From NCBI RefSeq assembly GCF_947491715.1, contig NZ_CANLKR010000006.1:1-64000 (forward strand): a stretch of DNA of 64,000 nucleotides, given 5' to 3'. The DNA is from an uncultured Shewanella sp. (GTDB lineage: Bacteria > Pseudomonadota > Gammaproteobacteria > Enterobacterales > Shewanellaceae). The notes beneath the pieces are model-generated. The model was not told the origin of the DNA, ran no database searches, and saw only the letters and a program-made list of their open reading frames with translations. Position 1 is the stretch's first letter; each line of letters begins with the position of its first letter. Positions 49,907 to 59,600 of this stretch are shown here, in pieces. A program made the position numbers and the translations under genes.

Positions 49907-50242
49907 CAATTCTTAAACATAAAATAAAGTCTTTTCGCCAGAGACTATAGGGATATATTAAAGGCGTCCTATTTCTGAATTCACACAAGATAAGATTGCC
50001 CCAAAGTGAAAAGGCACTCACGACCTTTCATTAAGCGAAGCTTAATGAATAAAAAAGCCACCAGCCTTTAGTCAAAAGTCCACTCCTCAACGGGTATGTT
50101 AACCCTAGGTTCTACATTTTTTAACACCGAGTTAAAAGACCTAATTCAGACTTATCGCGCCTATACTGCCGCCCTATTGCCATGTTAGATTAGCCCACTT
50201 TTTCATACTCAAGATCGCCAATTTCACCTCGGAGTACTTTTC
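49907..50242. other. Intergenic region upstream of the aromatic amino acid permease
   Basis: About 335 bp. It includes an inverted stretch TCATTAAGCGAAGCTTAATGA (about 50027-50047), a palindrome that could be an operator or attenuator hairpin. No TyrR box could be confirmed by eye. Confidence 0.4.
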
Positions 50243-51397
50243 GTGAAGCTTAAACTTGTCGGCAGCTCGCTGATCATTGCAGGGACCGCATTAGGGGCAG
50301 GAATGCTTGCCATTCCTATGGTACTGGCTCAATTTGGCCTAATATGGGCCACGCTATTAATGTTATTTATTTGGCTCGGTACCACTTATGCGGCATTATT
50401 ATTGTTAGAAGCCAGCGTAAAAGTCGGTCGAGGTGTCAGCATGAGTAATGTTGCCAGAGATACGCTGGGGGTTGGAGGACAGCTCGTCACGAATATCCTG
50501 CTTTACGCATTATTGGTTTGCTTGATGATGGCTTATATTATTGGCGCGGGCGATCTTATTCAAAACATTGCCACCAGCTTTGGCTTTAACTTAAGTAAAA
50601 CCACCGCACAAATCAGTTTTACGTTTATCACAGGGCTCATTGTCTCTTGTGGCACCGCTGTCATTGATAAGTTTAACCGGCTGCTTTTTGCAGGCATGTT
50701 GCTGGCCTTACTCATCACCTTTGCACATTTAGTCCCCAATCTATCACTGAGCAGCTTAGGCCAAGTGGTCACCCATGATAATCTTGCATTAGTTAAAACG
50801 AGCTCGGTACTCTTTACCAGTTTTTGTTTTTTAGTGGTGATCCCGTCACTGGCGACTTATAACAAAGAAGCCAGTAAGAGTGAGCTTAAAAATATGTTAC
50901 TGCTCGGCTCGATTATTCCGCTGATCTGTTACCTTTTATGGCTCTATGCCGTCGTCGGTAACCTTCCAGCGGAGCAATTATTACATTTTAGAAATGTCTC
51001 AGAGCTAATTTCAGCCTTGAGTATACAATATCAAAACCTTGAGTTGATTTTGTCTATCTTCACCGCATTAGCCCTGCTTACCTCCTTTCTCGGCGTGGCA
51101 TTAGCACTATTTGATCAAAACACTGATGTGATTAAAAGCACGAAAGCCATCACCTTTATGATGACATTTGTGCTGCCATTGGCAGGCGCAATATTGGCAC
51201 CAGAACAATTTTTAAATACACTAAGCTATGCGGGCATTATTCTGGTTTTTTTAGCCATTTTCATTCCCATGGCAATGGTGTTAAGTGTTAGAAAGCAAGC
51301 CTTTGGTGAACATATTTATCAAGCTGGCGGCGGCGTACCCGCTATGGTTACCTTACTTATGTTTGGTACCTTGATGCTGTTTGTACAGTATTTATAG
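50243..51397 (+). CDS. Aromatic amino acid permease (HAAAP family)
   Basis: Proton-coupled importer for tyrosine or tryptophan in the inner membrane. The 384-residue protein has about eleven hydrophobic helices. The family start is GSSLIIAGTALGAGMLAIPM (about 7-26, with the GAGMLAIP substrate motif), and later segments include FTSFCFLVVIPSLATYN (about 191-207) and TSFLGVALALFDQ (about 281-293). The start codon is GTG at 50243, with CGGAG about ten bases upstream. It resembles TyrP and Mtr equally well, so no symbol is given. It precedes the indigoidine-type locus but is probably separate from it. Confidence 0.9.
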   Translation: MKLKLVGSSLIIAGTALGAGMLAIPMVLAQFGLIWATLLMLFIWLGTTYAALLLLEASVKVGRGVSMSNVARDTLGVGGQLVTNILLYALLVCLMMAYIIGAGDLIQNIATSFGFNLSKTTAQISFTFITGLIVSCGTAVIDKFNRLLFAGMLLALLITFAHLVPNLSLSSLGQVVTHDNLALVKTSSVLFTSFCFLVVIPSLATYNKEASKSELKNMLLLGSIIPLICYLLWLYAVVGNLPAEQLLHFRNVSELISALSIQYQNLELILSIFTALALLTSFLGVALALFDQNTDVIKSTKAITFMMTFVLPLAGAILAPEQFLNTLSYAGIILVFLAIFIPMAMVLSVRKQAFGEHIYQAGGGVPAMVTLLMFGTLMLFVQYL

Positions 51398-51733
51398 ATC
51401 TTTTTCTTTTAAAAAACAGTAAAAACCATTAAGGGAGTATTCATCGGCTCCCCTAATGCTAAGCAACCCTTTTAACACCGCTTATACCAACAGAATTTCT
51501 ATCCATATCCTCACCAGATAACGCTAATTCGCCCATTTTCAATTCCAAAGACCCTCTCCATCAGTAAAGTACGGTTTTTAGAAAACACTATATATCTCCA
51601 CATAAAGATACTTGACACAAACATTTTTTGCTGTATGTTTGATTAAAGTATCTTAACGTAAAGCATCTTTAAAGAGAGATAATTAATCGTCAAGAGCTTC
51701 TTATTAAAAAAATAGACATTTAGGGAAAAAACT
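51398..51733. promoter_or_regulatory. Intergenic region holding the left-arm promoter of the indigoidine-type locus
   Basis: A weak hairpin (ATTAAGGGAG/CTCCCCTAAT, about 51429-51458) may end the permease gene. A sigma-70-like promoter is TTGACA (51612-51617), 16 bp, TATGTT (51634-51639). The operator-like repeat at 51649 overlaps the expected transcription start. Confidence 0.6.
51649..51673. promoter_or_regulatory. Operator-like site of the PecS-type regulator, left arm
   Basis: TATCTTAACGTAAAG followed by CATCTTTAAAG lies ten bases after the -10 element. The same TATCTTnACGTnAAG core occurs at the start of the MarR-family gene (56371) and twice more to its right. This position would block transcription of the TrpF-like operon when the regulator is bound. 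Confidence 0.65.
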
Positions 51734-52408
51734 ATGAAAGATTTAATTCAAGTAGCAGGGATCATCGATGCAACAGAAGCACAACTCCTCGCAGAAGAAG
51801 GCGTCCATTGGTTAGGATTTCCATTACGATTACCATCAGGTAAAGACGATATTACTGAAGAAGCAGCAACAAACATCATCTCAAGTTTATCTTCGCCTCA
51901 AGCAGGGGTATTGATTAGCTATATGACAAAAGCCGATGAAGTAAGCGCCTTTTGTGATGAACTGGGTGTCAAAGCTGTACAACTTCATGGTGATGTAGAA
52001 GTCGCGGAACTCAAAAAACTCAAACTTAACCGCCCAGATCTTTATGTATTAAAAAGCCTAGTTGTCAAAGAGGATAATGCCGAAGAACTACTCAAGCTTG
52101 TTGATGACTGTGCTGAATATGTCGATATGTTTATCACCGATACCTTCAACCCTAAAACAGGTGCAAAAGGGGCAACAGGACTCACGCATAATTGGGATGT
52201 CAGTGCTGAATTGGTCCGTCGCTCCCCTAAACCTCTCATGATGGCAGGTGGACTTACCGCAGAAAATGTAGCAGATGCAATTAGAAAAGTCCGTCCCGCC
52301 GCCGTTGATGCTCACACAGGATTAGAAGGAACTAACGGACGAAAAGACAGAGAAAAAATCAAAAAATTCGTCTCTGAATCACGCAGCGCTTTTGCAGAAA
52401 TAGCCTAA
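51734..52408 (+). CDS. Phosphoribosylanthranilate isomerase-like (TrpF fold) protein lacking the catalytic Cys
   Basis: A 224-residue TIM-barrel protein of the TrpF family. Family marks are VKAVQLHGDVEV (about 77-88), FITDTFNPKTGAKGATG (about 132-148, with the general-acid Asp of TrpF), MMAGGLTAENVADAIRKV (about 173-190) and DAHTGLEGTNGRKD. The N-terminal strand, KICGI in TrpF, reads QVAGI, so the general-base Cys is Ala8. It is therefore unlikely to make tryptophan, and no other trp gene is near. It could act on another N-phosphoribosyl compound. It is the first gene of the trpF-like/UPRT/pecM/OYE arm, with AGGGAAAAAAC before the ATG. Confidence 0.85.
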   Translation: MKDLIQVAGIIDATEAQLLAEEGVHWLGFPLRLPSGKDDITEEAATNIISSLSSPQAGVLISYMTKADEVSAFCDELGVKAVQLHGDVEVAELKKLKLNRPDLYVLKSLVVKEDNAEELLKLVDDCAEYVDMFITDTFNPKTGAKGATGLTHNWDVSAELVRRSPKPLMMAGGLTAENVADAIRKVRPAAVDAHTGLEGTNGRKDREKIKKFVSESRSAFAEIA

Positions 52409-52504
52409 ATATAAAATAAATGAGCGTATTGCTGCCCAATCTCCCAGCGATGCGCTCTAAAATCGATTACTTAATACTTAATACTCAATACTGGATATAA
52501 CATC

Positions 52505-53167
52505 ATGAATACTGGCCAAGCAATTCATTTACTCCCCCAAACTAATCAATTACGTGCTCTTCATTCTATCATTAGAAACAAACATGCGACTCAAGATGAC
52601 TTCGTTTTCTATTCCGACCAAATATTCCGTTTATTACTCGAAACAGGCACGAATTTACTTCCCTTTACCGAACACCAAGTCACTACACCTGTAGGAGAAA
52701 CATACAACGGCCTAAAACTAGATGTAAAACTTTGCGCGGTTTCGGTTATTCGTGCAGGTGAAAGTATGGAAACAGAATTAAGATCCATGCACTGGGGAAT
52801 GCCTATGGGGAAAATACTCATTCAACGAGATAAGCAAACAAAACTCCCAAAACTATTTTACTCAAATTTGCCAGAAGACATAAACGAACGTCACGTTTTG
52901 CTATTAGAACCTATGCTAGCCACTGGAGGATCTGCATTATCGGCAATAGAAGTATTAATACAAGCTGGTGTAAAAGAAAAGAATATCATTTTTATTAATT
53001 TATTAACTTCTCCTGAAGGCTTAGAGCGAGTACTGGATGTATATCCTAAATTACGCGTTGTAACCTCTTCCATAGAACAGAGATTAAATGAACATGCTTT
53101 TATGATCCCAGGCATCGGAGATTTTGGCGACCGCTATTTTGGTACCGCTGATTCGGGGGCAAAATGA
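52505..53167 (+). CDS. Uracil phosphoribosyltransferase, eukaryote-like type
   Basis: Predicted to transfer phosphoribosyl from PRPP to uracil (or a related ring). The 220-residue protein has VSVIRAGESMETELR (about 79-93), GKILIQRDKQTKLPKLFYSN (about 102-121), the PRPP motif LLEPMLATGGSALSAIEV (about 136-153) and PGIGDFGDRYFGT near the C terminus. Several segments (IQRD, LFYSNLP, GDFGDRYFGT) resemble fungal, plant and animal UPRT (yeast FUR1) more than E. coli Upp. That suggests a specialised or transferred gene. Its TGA overlaps the next ATG by 4 bp. In this locus it may modify a product or salvage a released base. Confidence 0.88.
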   Translation: MNTGQAIHLLPQTNQLRALHSIIRNKHATQDDFVFYSDQIFRLLLETGTNLLPFTEHQVTTPVGETYNGLKLDVKLCAVSVIRAGESMETELRSMHWGMPMGKILIQRDKQTKLPKLFYSNLPEDINERHVLLLEPMLATGGSALSAIEVLIQAGVKEKNIIFINLLTSPEGLERVLDVYPKLRVVTSSIEQRLNEHAFMIPGIGDFGDRYFGTADSGAK

Positions 53168-54069
53168 AAACGAATAGCGTAATTTTTAATTCTTTAATCA
53201 CCGCACTTGCCCCCATTATATGGGGAAGCACTTACTTAGTGACGACTGAGCTATTACCAGCAGACAGCCCATTATTAGCATCCGTTATTCGTGCTTTACC
53301 CGCTGGCCTGATTTTACTATTGATCGGAAAAAAATTTCCTACAGGTGTCTGGTGGTTCCGTTCCATTATACTGGGAGTACTGAACATTGGGGCATTTTTC
53401 TATTTTCTATTTGTCGCAGCATACCATCTACCTGGTGGCGTCGCAGCATTAGTCATGTCATGCCAACCTATCATCATTCTCTTATTAGGTTGCCTTATAC
53501 TTAAAGAGAAAATTATGCAAATACAGATACTAGCATGTATTGTCGGTGCTGCAGGAGTGGCAATGCTAGTGCTTCAATCTTCAGTAAAGTTGGACATGAT
53601 TGGTGTTTTAGCCGGACTGGCTGGCGCCCTCAGTATGGCTACAGGGATGGTACTGAGTAAACATTGGAAACGACCAGAAGGTGTGAGCCTATTAAACTTT
53701 ACAGGCTGGCAATTAACAGTCGGTGGAATCACGTTATTACCCATTGCATTACTCACTGAACCCTTTCCCACTGAAATTACCTTATTGAATGGAATAGGGT
53801 TTGGTTATTTAAGTCTCATTGGCGCACTGTTTGCCTACGCAATTTGGTTTAGGGGCTTAGAGCGCTTACCCGCTATAACCGTATCATTCATATCATTTTC
53901 TAGCCCGCTAGCAGCATGTATTTTAGGTTTCATTGTGCTAGGAGAGCAATTTAGTACCATTCAGATCCTAGGAGCTGTAGCAATTATTATCGCCATTTTA
54001 ATGGCTCAACCACGCCCAAAAAAACCTGTGAAAACAGACATAGCAAATTCACCCATTCCAGTGAAGTAA
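53164..54069 (+). CDS. pecM: PecM-like EamA/DMT transporter
   Basis: Inner-membrane drug/metabolite transporter of ten helices in two EamA halves, 301 residues. It starts NSLITALAPIIWGSTYLVTT (about 8-27), and PADSPLLASVIRALPAGL is close to PecM of Dickeya as I remember it. In Dickeya the pecS-pecM pair controls indigoidine pigment and PecM is its membrane partner, probably an exporter of the pigment or a precursor. Here it is in the same locus as a PecS-like regulator and the synthetase but in the opposite arm. It is translationally coupled to the UPRT gene. Confidence 0.85.
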   Translation: MKTNSVIFNSLITALAPIIWGSTYLVTTELLPADSPLLASVIRALPAGLILLLIGKKFPTGVWWFRSIILGVLNIGAFFYFLFVAAYHLPGGVAALVMSCQPIIILLLGCLILKEKIMQIQILACIVGAAGVAMLVLQSSVKLDMIGVLAGLAGALSMATGMVLSKHWKRPEGVSLLNFTGWQLTVGGITLLPIALLTEPFPTEITLLNGIGFGYLSLIGALFAYAIWFRGLERLPAITVSFISFSSPLAACILGFIVLGEQFSTIQILGAVAIIIAILMAQPRPKKPVKTDIANSPIPVK

Positions 54070-54081
54070 AAGGGACTTATT

Positions 54082-55161
54082 ATGAAAAAATTATTTAATA
54101 CCACTCACCTTGGCTCACTTAAGTTAGAAAATAAAATTATCATGGCTCCAATGAGCCGCAATAGAGCAACTAATGACGGATTAGCAACAGATTTAATGGC
54201 AACATATTATGCACAAAGAGCCAGTGCCGGCATGATTATATCTGAAGGTATACAACCCAGTGTGCAAGGCCAAGGTTTTATGAATTCGCCAGGATTACAC
54301 AGTAAGCAACAAAAAGAGTCATGGCGAAAAGTCACTCACTCTGTCCATAATGAAGGTGGTTTGATTGTCGCTCAATTGATGCATTCAGGGCGAATAGGTC
54401 ACCCATCACTGTACGAAAGTGCCCATCAGTCAGTTGCACCTTCAGCCATTGCAGCCAAAGGACAAACCTTCACGCCTAATGGAATGCAGGATTACCTTCC
54501 ACCTAAGACATTGAGTCAAAATGAAATTAAAAAATGTATTCAAGATTTTGTGTTAGCTGCGCGTAATGCCATTGACGCGGGATTTGATGGTGTTGAAATT
54601 CATGCTGGAAATGGGTTTCTATTACATCAATTCATGGCCAGTAATACCAATATTCGAACCGATGCATATGGCGGCAGTATTGAAAACCGAAATCGCTTTG
54701 TCATTGAAGTGACACAAGCTGTCGCGAATGCCATTGGCGCAGACAAAACAGGTATAAGGATCTCCCCAAATAACCCTTATAATGATATAGAAGAAACAGA
54801 TAGCGAAGCGCTTTATAACAACCTTATTACTCGATTACCTAAACTTGCTTTCTTACACGTAATGGAAGCCAATAACCGTGAGCAAACACTGAAAATTCGT
54901 CACCAATGGCAAGGCCCATTCATTCTTAATCCACATAAAACCCAAGAGGAAGGTGCAGTCACACCAGAAATTGCAGAGCAAGTATTAAAAGATGAACTCG
55001 CTGAGGCAGTCTGTTTTGGTTCTCTTTTCATTGCGAATCCCGATCTTGTTAATAGAATAAAAGTCGGCGCCCCCTTCAACACCTTTGATGCCGGTACTTT
55101 CTATGGTGGCGATCATCGAGGATATACCGATTATCCAAATTTGATGAACAAAACAGCATAA
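54082..55161 (+). CDS. Old Yellow Enzyme-family alkene reductase (NemA-like)
   Basis: FMN flavoprotein that reduces activated C=C bonds with NAD(P)H, 359 residues. The OYE signatures are the start LFNTTHLGSLKLENKIIMAP (20 residues), VAQLMHSGRIGHPSL (about 95-109), FDGVEIHAGNGFLLHQFMA (about 169-187, with the His/Asn pair type) and YGGSIENRNRFVIEV. It is the last gene of the left arm and lies 12 bp after pecM. It may reduce indigoidine (a conjugated diazaquinone) to a leuco form or deal with electrophilic by-products; that is inference. Confidence 0.92.
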   Translation: MKKLFNTTHLGSLKLENKIIMAPMSRNRATNDGLATDLMATYYAQRASAGMIISEGIQPSVQGQGFMNSPGLHSKQQKESWRKVTHSVHNEGGLIVAQLMHSGRIGHPSLYESAHQSVAPSAIAAKGQTFTPNGMQDYLPPKTLSQNEIKKCIQDFVLAARNAIDAGFDGVEIHAGNGFLLHQFMASNTNIRTDAYGGSIENRNRFVIEVTQAVANAIGADKTGIRISPNNPYNDIEETDSEALYNNLITRLPKLAFLHVMEANNREQTLKIRHQWQGPFILNPHKTQEEGAVTPEIAEQVLKDELAEAVCFGSLFIANPDLVNRIKVGAPFNTFDAGTFYGGDHRGYTDYPNLMNKTA

Positions 55162-55201
55162 TGCAAATATTGACCTGTGATATGTTAAGATGCTTATTTT
55201 C

Positions 55202-55230
55202 AAAGTGCGTAATTCAAAGCGCACTTTTTT
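55202..55230 (+). terminator. Terminator of the left arm
   Basis: The stem AAAGTGCG/CGCACTTT with a 10-base loop, followed by TTT, lies 40 bp after the OYE stop codon. Confidence 0.85.
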
Positions 55231-55854
55231 GAAAGAAAGGGGGACTTTTAAAGGTATAAATTCACCCTTTAATGCATCGTAGGCCTTGATATACCACTCA
55301 AGCTCACCTTAATAGACTCCAACAGTTTTGACTCCCACTCTAATTTTAAAGCACATTAAATGATCTTTGATAACGTCATCGTTAGGGCCTGTTAATCTTT
55401 AGTGAATGTTTCTGCAGCAGTTTGTCGGATCGATATACAAGGCAAAGCTTATGTAGTGTCGTTATTCTCGGCTTAGATTCAAACGTCGCTCGACCTTCCC
55501 CATCCATGAAGTCGTATGTCGAAAACAGATAACCTAGTTAAGAGCCATCCTTTTTGAAATAAGTCGACTTAGATGACTAAACCGCATTTAAATACTTTTA
55601 ATCGAACGATTTTTGAAATTATACCAAGAAAATAATATAAGAATATTGTTATTAAAATAAAAGTACCAATGATGATTAAAAAGCAATGTCATCACAGGAG
55701 AATTAAGTGAAGATTATTGATAACATTGGAAGAATGAACCAAGAAGCAACCTTTTACTGCATTACTTCTTTTTTCAGTATTAATGGAATTTTCTTATACA
55801 AGAAAACAACAAAGCAGCTACAAGTCAAACATAGCTAACAACATGAATATTCAG
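55231..55854. other. Intergenic region with a decayed MITE
   Basis: About 620 bp without a supported gene. Most of 55383-55600 is a decayed family 2 MITE-like copy (listed separately). The remaining part before the end of the MarR gene is AT-rich and shows nothing clear. Confidence 0.5.
55383..55600. mobile_element. MITE-like element, family 2, copy C (truncated)
   Basis: The left end TAGGGCCTGTTAATCTTTAG and the following AATGTTTCTGCAGCAGTTTG and ATATACAAGGCAAAGCTTATG match copy B (27729-27994). No right terminal repeat is seen, so the copy is decayed; the right limit given is approximate. Confidence 0.65.
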
Positions 55855-56370
55855 TCATTTTGACTCATGGGTAATAAGCAGTTTTTTGAGTAAAATAGCT
55901 AAAGATCCTTGTTCGCTTTTCGTTAGCGGACTGAGTAAATCTTCGCCTTTTTTTACATGTTGCTCTATAGCAGAATTAATTAAATCCATTCCAAGAGAAG
56001 TCAACGAAACTAATACGCCTCTTCTATCATTAGGATCTGCATTACGTTGCACCAATTTTTTTGCTTCTAATCGATCAACTCTATTTGTCATCGCGCCAGA
56101 AGAAAGCATCAATGTTTGTAATAAGTGATTAGGAGTCAGTGTGTAAGGGGCTCCAGAGCGTAACAGAGTAGCAAGCACATCAAATTCACCACTGTTAAGA
56201 CCAAATTCAGCAAAAACTCGCTGTAATTCAGAATTAAAATGGTTACTGGCTCTAGCTAGTCTCCCCATTACTGCCATTGGAGAAGCATCGATATCCGGCC
56301 GCTCAAGGCGCCATTGTTCTAGGATAAGGTCTACATGGTCTGTTTTCATGCTTGAAATACTAACATTCAT
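55855..56370 (-). CDS. pecS: PecS/UrtR-like MarR-family regulator
   Basis: A 171-residue dimeric winged-helix repressor of the MarR family. The N-terminal helix LEQWRLERPDIDASPMAVMG (about 17-36) with Trp20, Arg24 and Asp26 is the mark of the urate-responsive subgroup (PecS, HucR, MftR), which carries an extra N-terminal helix lining the ligand site. The recognition region is TPNHLLQTLMLSSGAMTNRV (about 79-98), with wing DPNDRRGVLVSLT. PecS represses indigoidine genes in Dickeya, and here the gene is divergent from the indigoidine-type synthetase. An operator-like palindrome abuts its own ATG, suggesting autorepression. Confidence 0.85.
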   Translation of the reverse strand: MNVSISSMKTDHVDLILEQWRLERPDIDASPMAVMGRLARASNHFNSELQRVFAEFGLNSGEFDVLATLLRSGAPYTLTPNHLLQTLMLSSGAMTNRVDRLEAKKLVQRNADPNDRRGVLVSLTSLGMDLINSAIEQHVKKGEDLLSPLTKSEQGSLAILLKKLLITHESK

Positions 56371-56389
56371 ATCTCTTCACGTAAAGATA
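56371..56389. promoter_or_regulatory. Operator-like palindrome at the start of the regulator gene
   Basis: ATCTCTTCACGTAAAGATA with core TCTT-c-ACGT-a-AAGA (56374-56387), a symmetrical palindrome around ACGT, lies directly against the regulator start codon. Binding here would block its ribosome site and leader. Confidence 0.7.
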
Positions 56390-56390
56390 G

Positions 56391-56446
56391 TTGACTATAT
56401 TTTCACATCGTGTATCTTTGTGTAAAGTATCTTCACGTTTAAATAC
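56391..56446. promoter_or_regulatory. Synthetase promoter with two further operator-like repeats
   Basis: A candidate promoter is TTGACT (56391-56396), 16 bp, TATCTT (56413-56418) on the plus strand. TATCTTTGTGTAAAGTAT (56413-56430) and TATCTTCACGTTTAAATA (56428-56445) are two overlapping versions of the palindrome found at 51649 and 56371. The regulator bound here would cover the -10 element. Confidence 0.6.
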
Positions 56447-56607
56447 TTTACATAAAAATTAATTGAGTAAAGAATAAAGCTTAAAACGTACAATAAAACT
56501 GAGTCTCTTGAAGGAAAACACAAGATTAATTGGTTAGTTATTCGCTTGTAAACCAAATATCTCAGGATAAAAAAGATACTTAATACAGAAACTTAAGTAC
56601 TTATAAC

Positions 56608-59600
56608 ATGGATATAAAAATGACAAGCAATATGGAAATAACACAAATGACAACCATAAATACGCTTAACGTATCGAAAACAGAATGTTTACCTGAACTT
56701 TTCGAAAAACAACTAAATAAAAATCCAGAACACACTGCAGTTATTTTTGAACACGAACAACTGACTTATCGCGAGCTTGCTCAATCCAGTAATGAAGTTG
56801 CCAGTTACTTGCAATCTTTAGGCGTGGTATCAGATGTATGTATTGGTATTTTTACTGATCCTTCTCTTGAACTAATGATAGGGACATGGGGGATCATCCG
56901 CTCAGGTGCTGCTTACTTACCCCTGTCACCAGAGTACCCAGAAGAACGACTAAAATATATGATTGAAGATTCGGGTATAAAGATTATTTATTGCTTAACG
57001 AATCTAAAAACCAAATTAGCATCGATAATATCGGATGATATTTTAATCGTTACGTCTAAAGATGTGTCTAATTTTGTGTCAAACCAAAAAAGCCAAACTT
57101 CACTACCAATAAAAAAACAACTCAATAAAAATAATCTTGCTTACATTATTTACACTTCTGGCAGCACAGGTAAACCTAAAGGAGTTATGATTGAACACCA
57201 GAGTATTGTTAATCAGATGCTTTGGCTAAAAAAAGAGTTTAACTTTAATAATCAAAGTATTATTTTACAAAAAACCCCCATGAGTTTTGATGCCGCTCAA
57301 TGGGAGATCTTAGCATTATGTTTTGGTGCCACCGTAGTTGTTGGCTCCCCTGGCATATATCGAGATCCCGAAGGGCTTATTAAAACCATTATTCGCCACC
57401 AAGTTACCAGTTTTCAAGGCGTACCAACATTACTTCAAGCGCTATTTGATACTGTTGGCTGTCATGATTGTCATTCCCTCTCTCATATATTCAGTGGTGG
57501 AGAAACTCTCACCAAACATTTATCAAAACAATGTTTTGATACTCTACCAAATTGTAATCTTATTAATTTATATGGGCCAACAGAGTGCACAATTAATTCA
57601 TCAGCTTTTATCGTTAATAAAGACACTCTCACAGAAGGAGCCAACTCAATTTCAATTGGCAAGCCTGTTGCAAATACGCAATATTATATTTTAGACAGCA
57701 AAGCCGCAATGGTGAGTCCCGGTGAGATTGGTGAATTATACGTAGCAGGCGTCCAATTAGCTCGAGGTTATTTACATCTACCAGAAATGACAGCAGAACG
57801 CTTCATTGACAACCCATTTTCTGTATCTTCAAGCGACAAAAAACTTTACAAAACAGGTGATTTAGCCTTTTGGAATCCAGATGGAAGCGTTCAATTTTCA
57901 GGCAGAGCAGATAATCAGATAAAACTCAGAGGTTTTAGAATTGAGCTTGATGAAATTCGCTTAGCCATTGAAGATCATAACTGGATAAAAAATGCAGCCA
58001 TGCTGATCAAACACGATTCAAGAACAGGGTTTCAAAACCTTATCGCTTGCATTGAATTGAATAAAAAAGAAGCCGCATTGATGGATCAAGGTAAGCAAAA
58101 TGCTCATCATCAATCCAAGTCAAGTAAACTGCAAGTCAAAGCCCAACTCGCCAATAAAGGCTGCAGAGAGGAAGAACAACTAAAAAATAAACCTGTTATT
58201 CATCTGGTTGGAAAAAAAGCAACAGAAGAGCAAGAAGAAAAGGTATTTGCTCGAAAAACATATCGTTTCTTTGAGGGAAATGATATTGCTAAAGAAGATC
58301 TCATTCAACTACTTAATCCTAAGAAAAATCACACAAACATATCCACACTGAACAGTTTAACATTCAATAGATTAAGTGAAATACTAAGATATTTTGGCCA
58401 ATTTATTAGCCCTGAGCGTTTACTGCCTAAATACGGCTATGCCTCACCAGGTGCACTTTATGCCACGCAAATGTACTTTGAAATGCACCGTATTGCAGGC
58501 ATAGCATCTGGCATTTATTACTACCACCCCATACATCATCAATTAGTACTTATCCATGCACTACCTGAACATAATACTGCAGATATAAAAATACATTTCA
58601 TGGGGAAAAAACAGGCCATAGAACCCGTATATCAAAATAATATACAAGAAGTATTAGAAATGGAAACAGGCCATATTCTTGGATTATTTGATAATGTCTT
58701 ACCCCATTATGGGCTCAGTATTGGCCAAGCAATATTTACACCTTCCATCAAACAGAGTTTAGATTGTGCAGCAGAAGATTACTACTTAGGCACATTTAAC
58801 CTAAAACCAGCAGCGCAGGAGACTCAAACAAGCGCCATTGATGTCTATATTCAATCTCATCAAGGAAAAATAGCAGATCTACCAGCAGGCCTATATCAAG
58901 TCAAAAATAAAGAATTAATCAAGATTTCAGATGAAATCATTCAGAAAAAGCATGTCATTGCCATAAATCAGCAAGTGTATAGTCGCTCCAGCTTTGGCAT
59001 TTCATTAGTGAGTAAAGAAACACGCCAATGGCTCAATTATATTACTTTGGGCAGAAAACTACAGCAACTACAAATGAATGATATGAACTTGGGACTCATG
59101 TCGTCAGGTTATAGCTCAAAAAGTGGTAACGATCTTCCATCCTCGATACAAATGAAAAACATTCTATCCGGCATGAATGAAGCCATGCCAGCATTCTATT
59201 TCTGCATTGGAGGAAGCATCAGTGACGAGCAACGTATCAGTAAAGGAATGAAAGAAGATACCACTCACATGAAAGGTCCTGTTGAAATGCTTAAAGAGGA
59301 TTTATTGAATTTATTACCTAACTATATGGTACCAAATAAAATAATTATTATGGACCATTTACCGTTAACCTCTAATGGAAAAATAGACCACAAAACATTA
59401 GCTGATTCTAAAGAGGTTAATACTCAATCAGCAAATAAGCCTTTCATCGCACCAAGAACTCAGGATGAAGAGCAAATCGCTGAAATCTGGAAGCAAGCCA
59501 TGAAATGGGATGCCGTTTCTGTTCAAGATGATTTCTTTGAATCAGGCGGCAATTCACTCATGGCTGTTTCTATGATTAATAAAATCAATAAGAAATTTAA

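Noticed and set aside
51734..52408. Tryptophan biosynthesis role for the TrpF-like gene
   Set aside because: The catalytic cysteine is absent, no other trp gene is near, and the gene sits behind an operator shared with the pigment locus.
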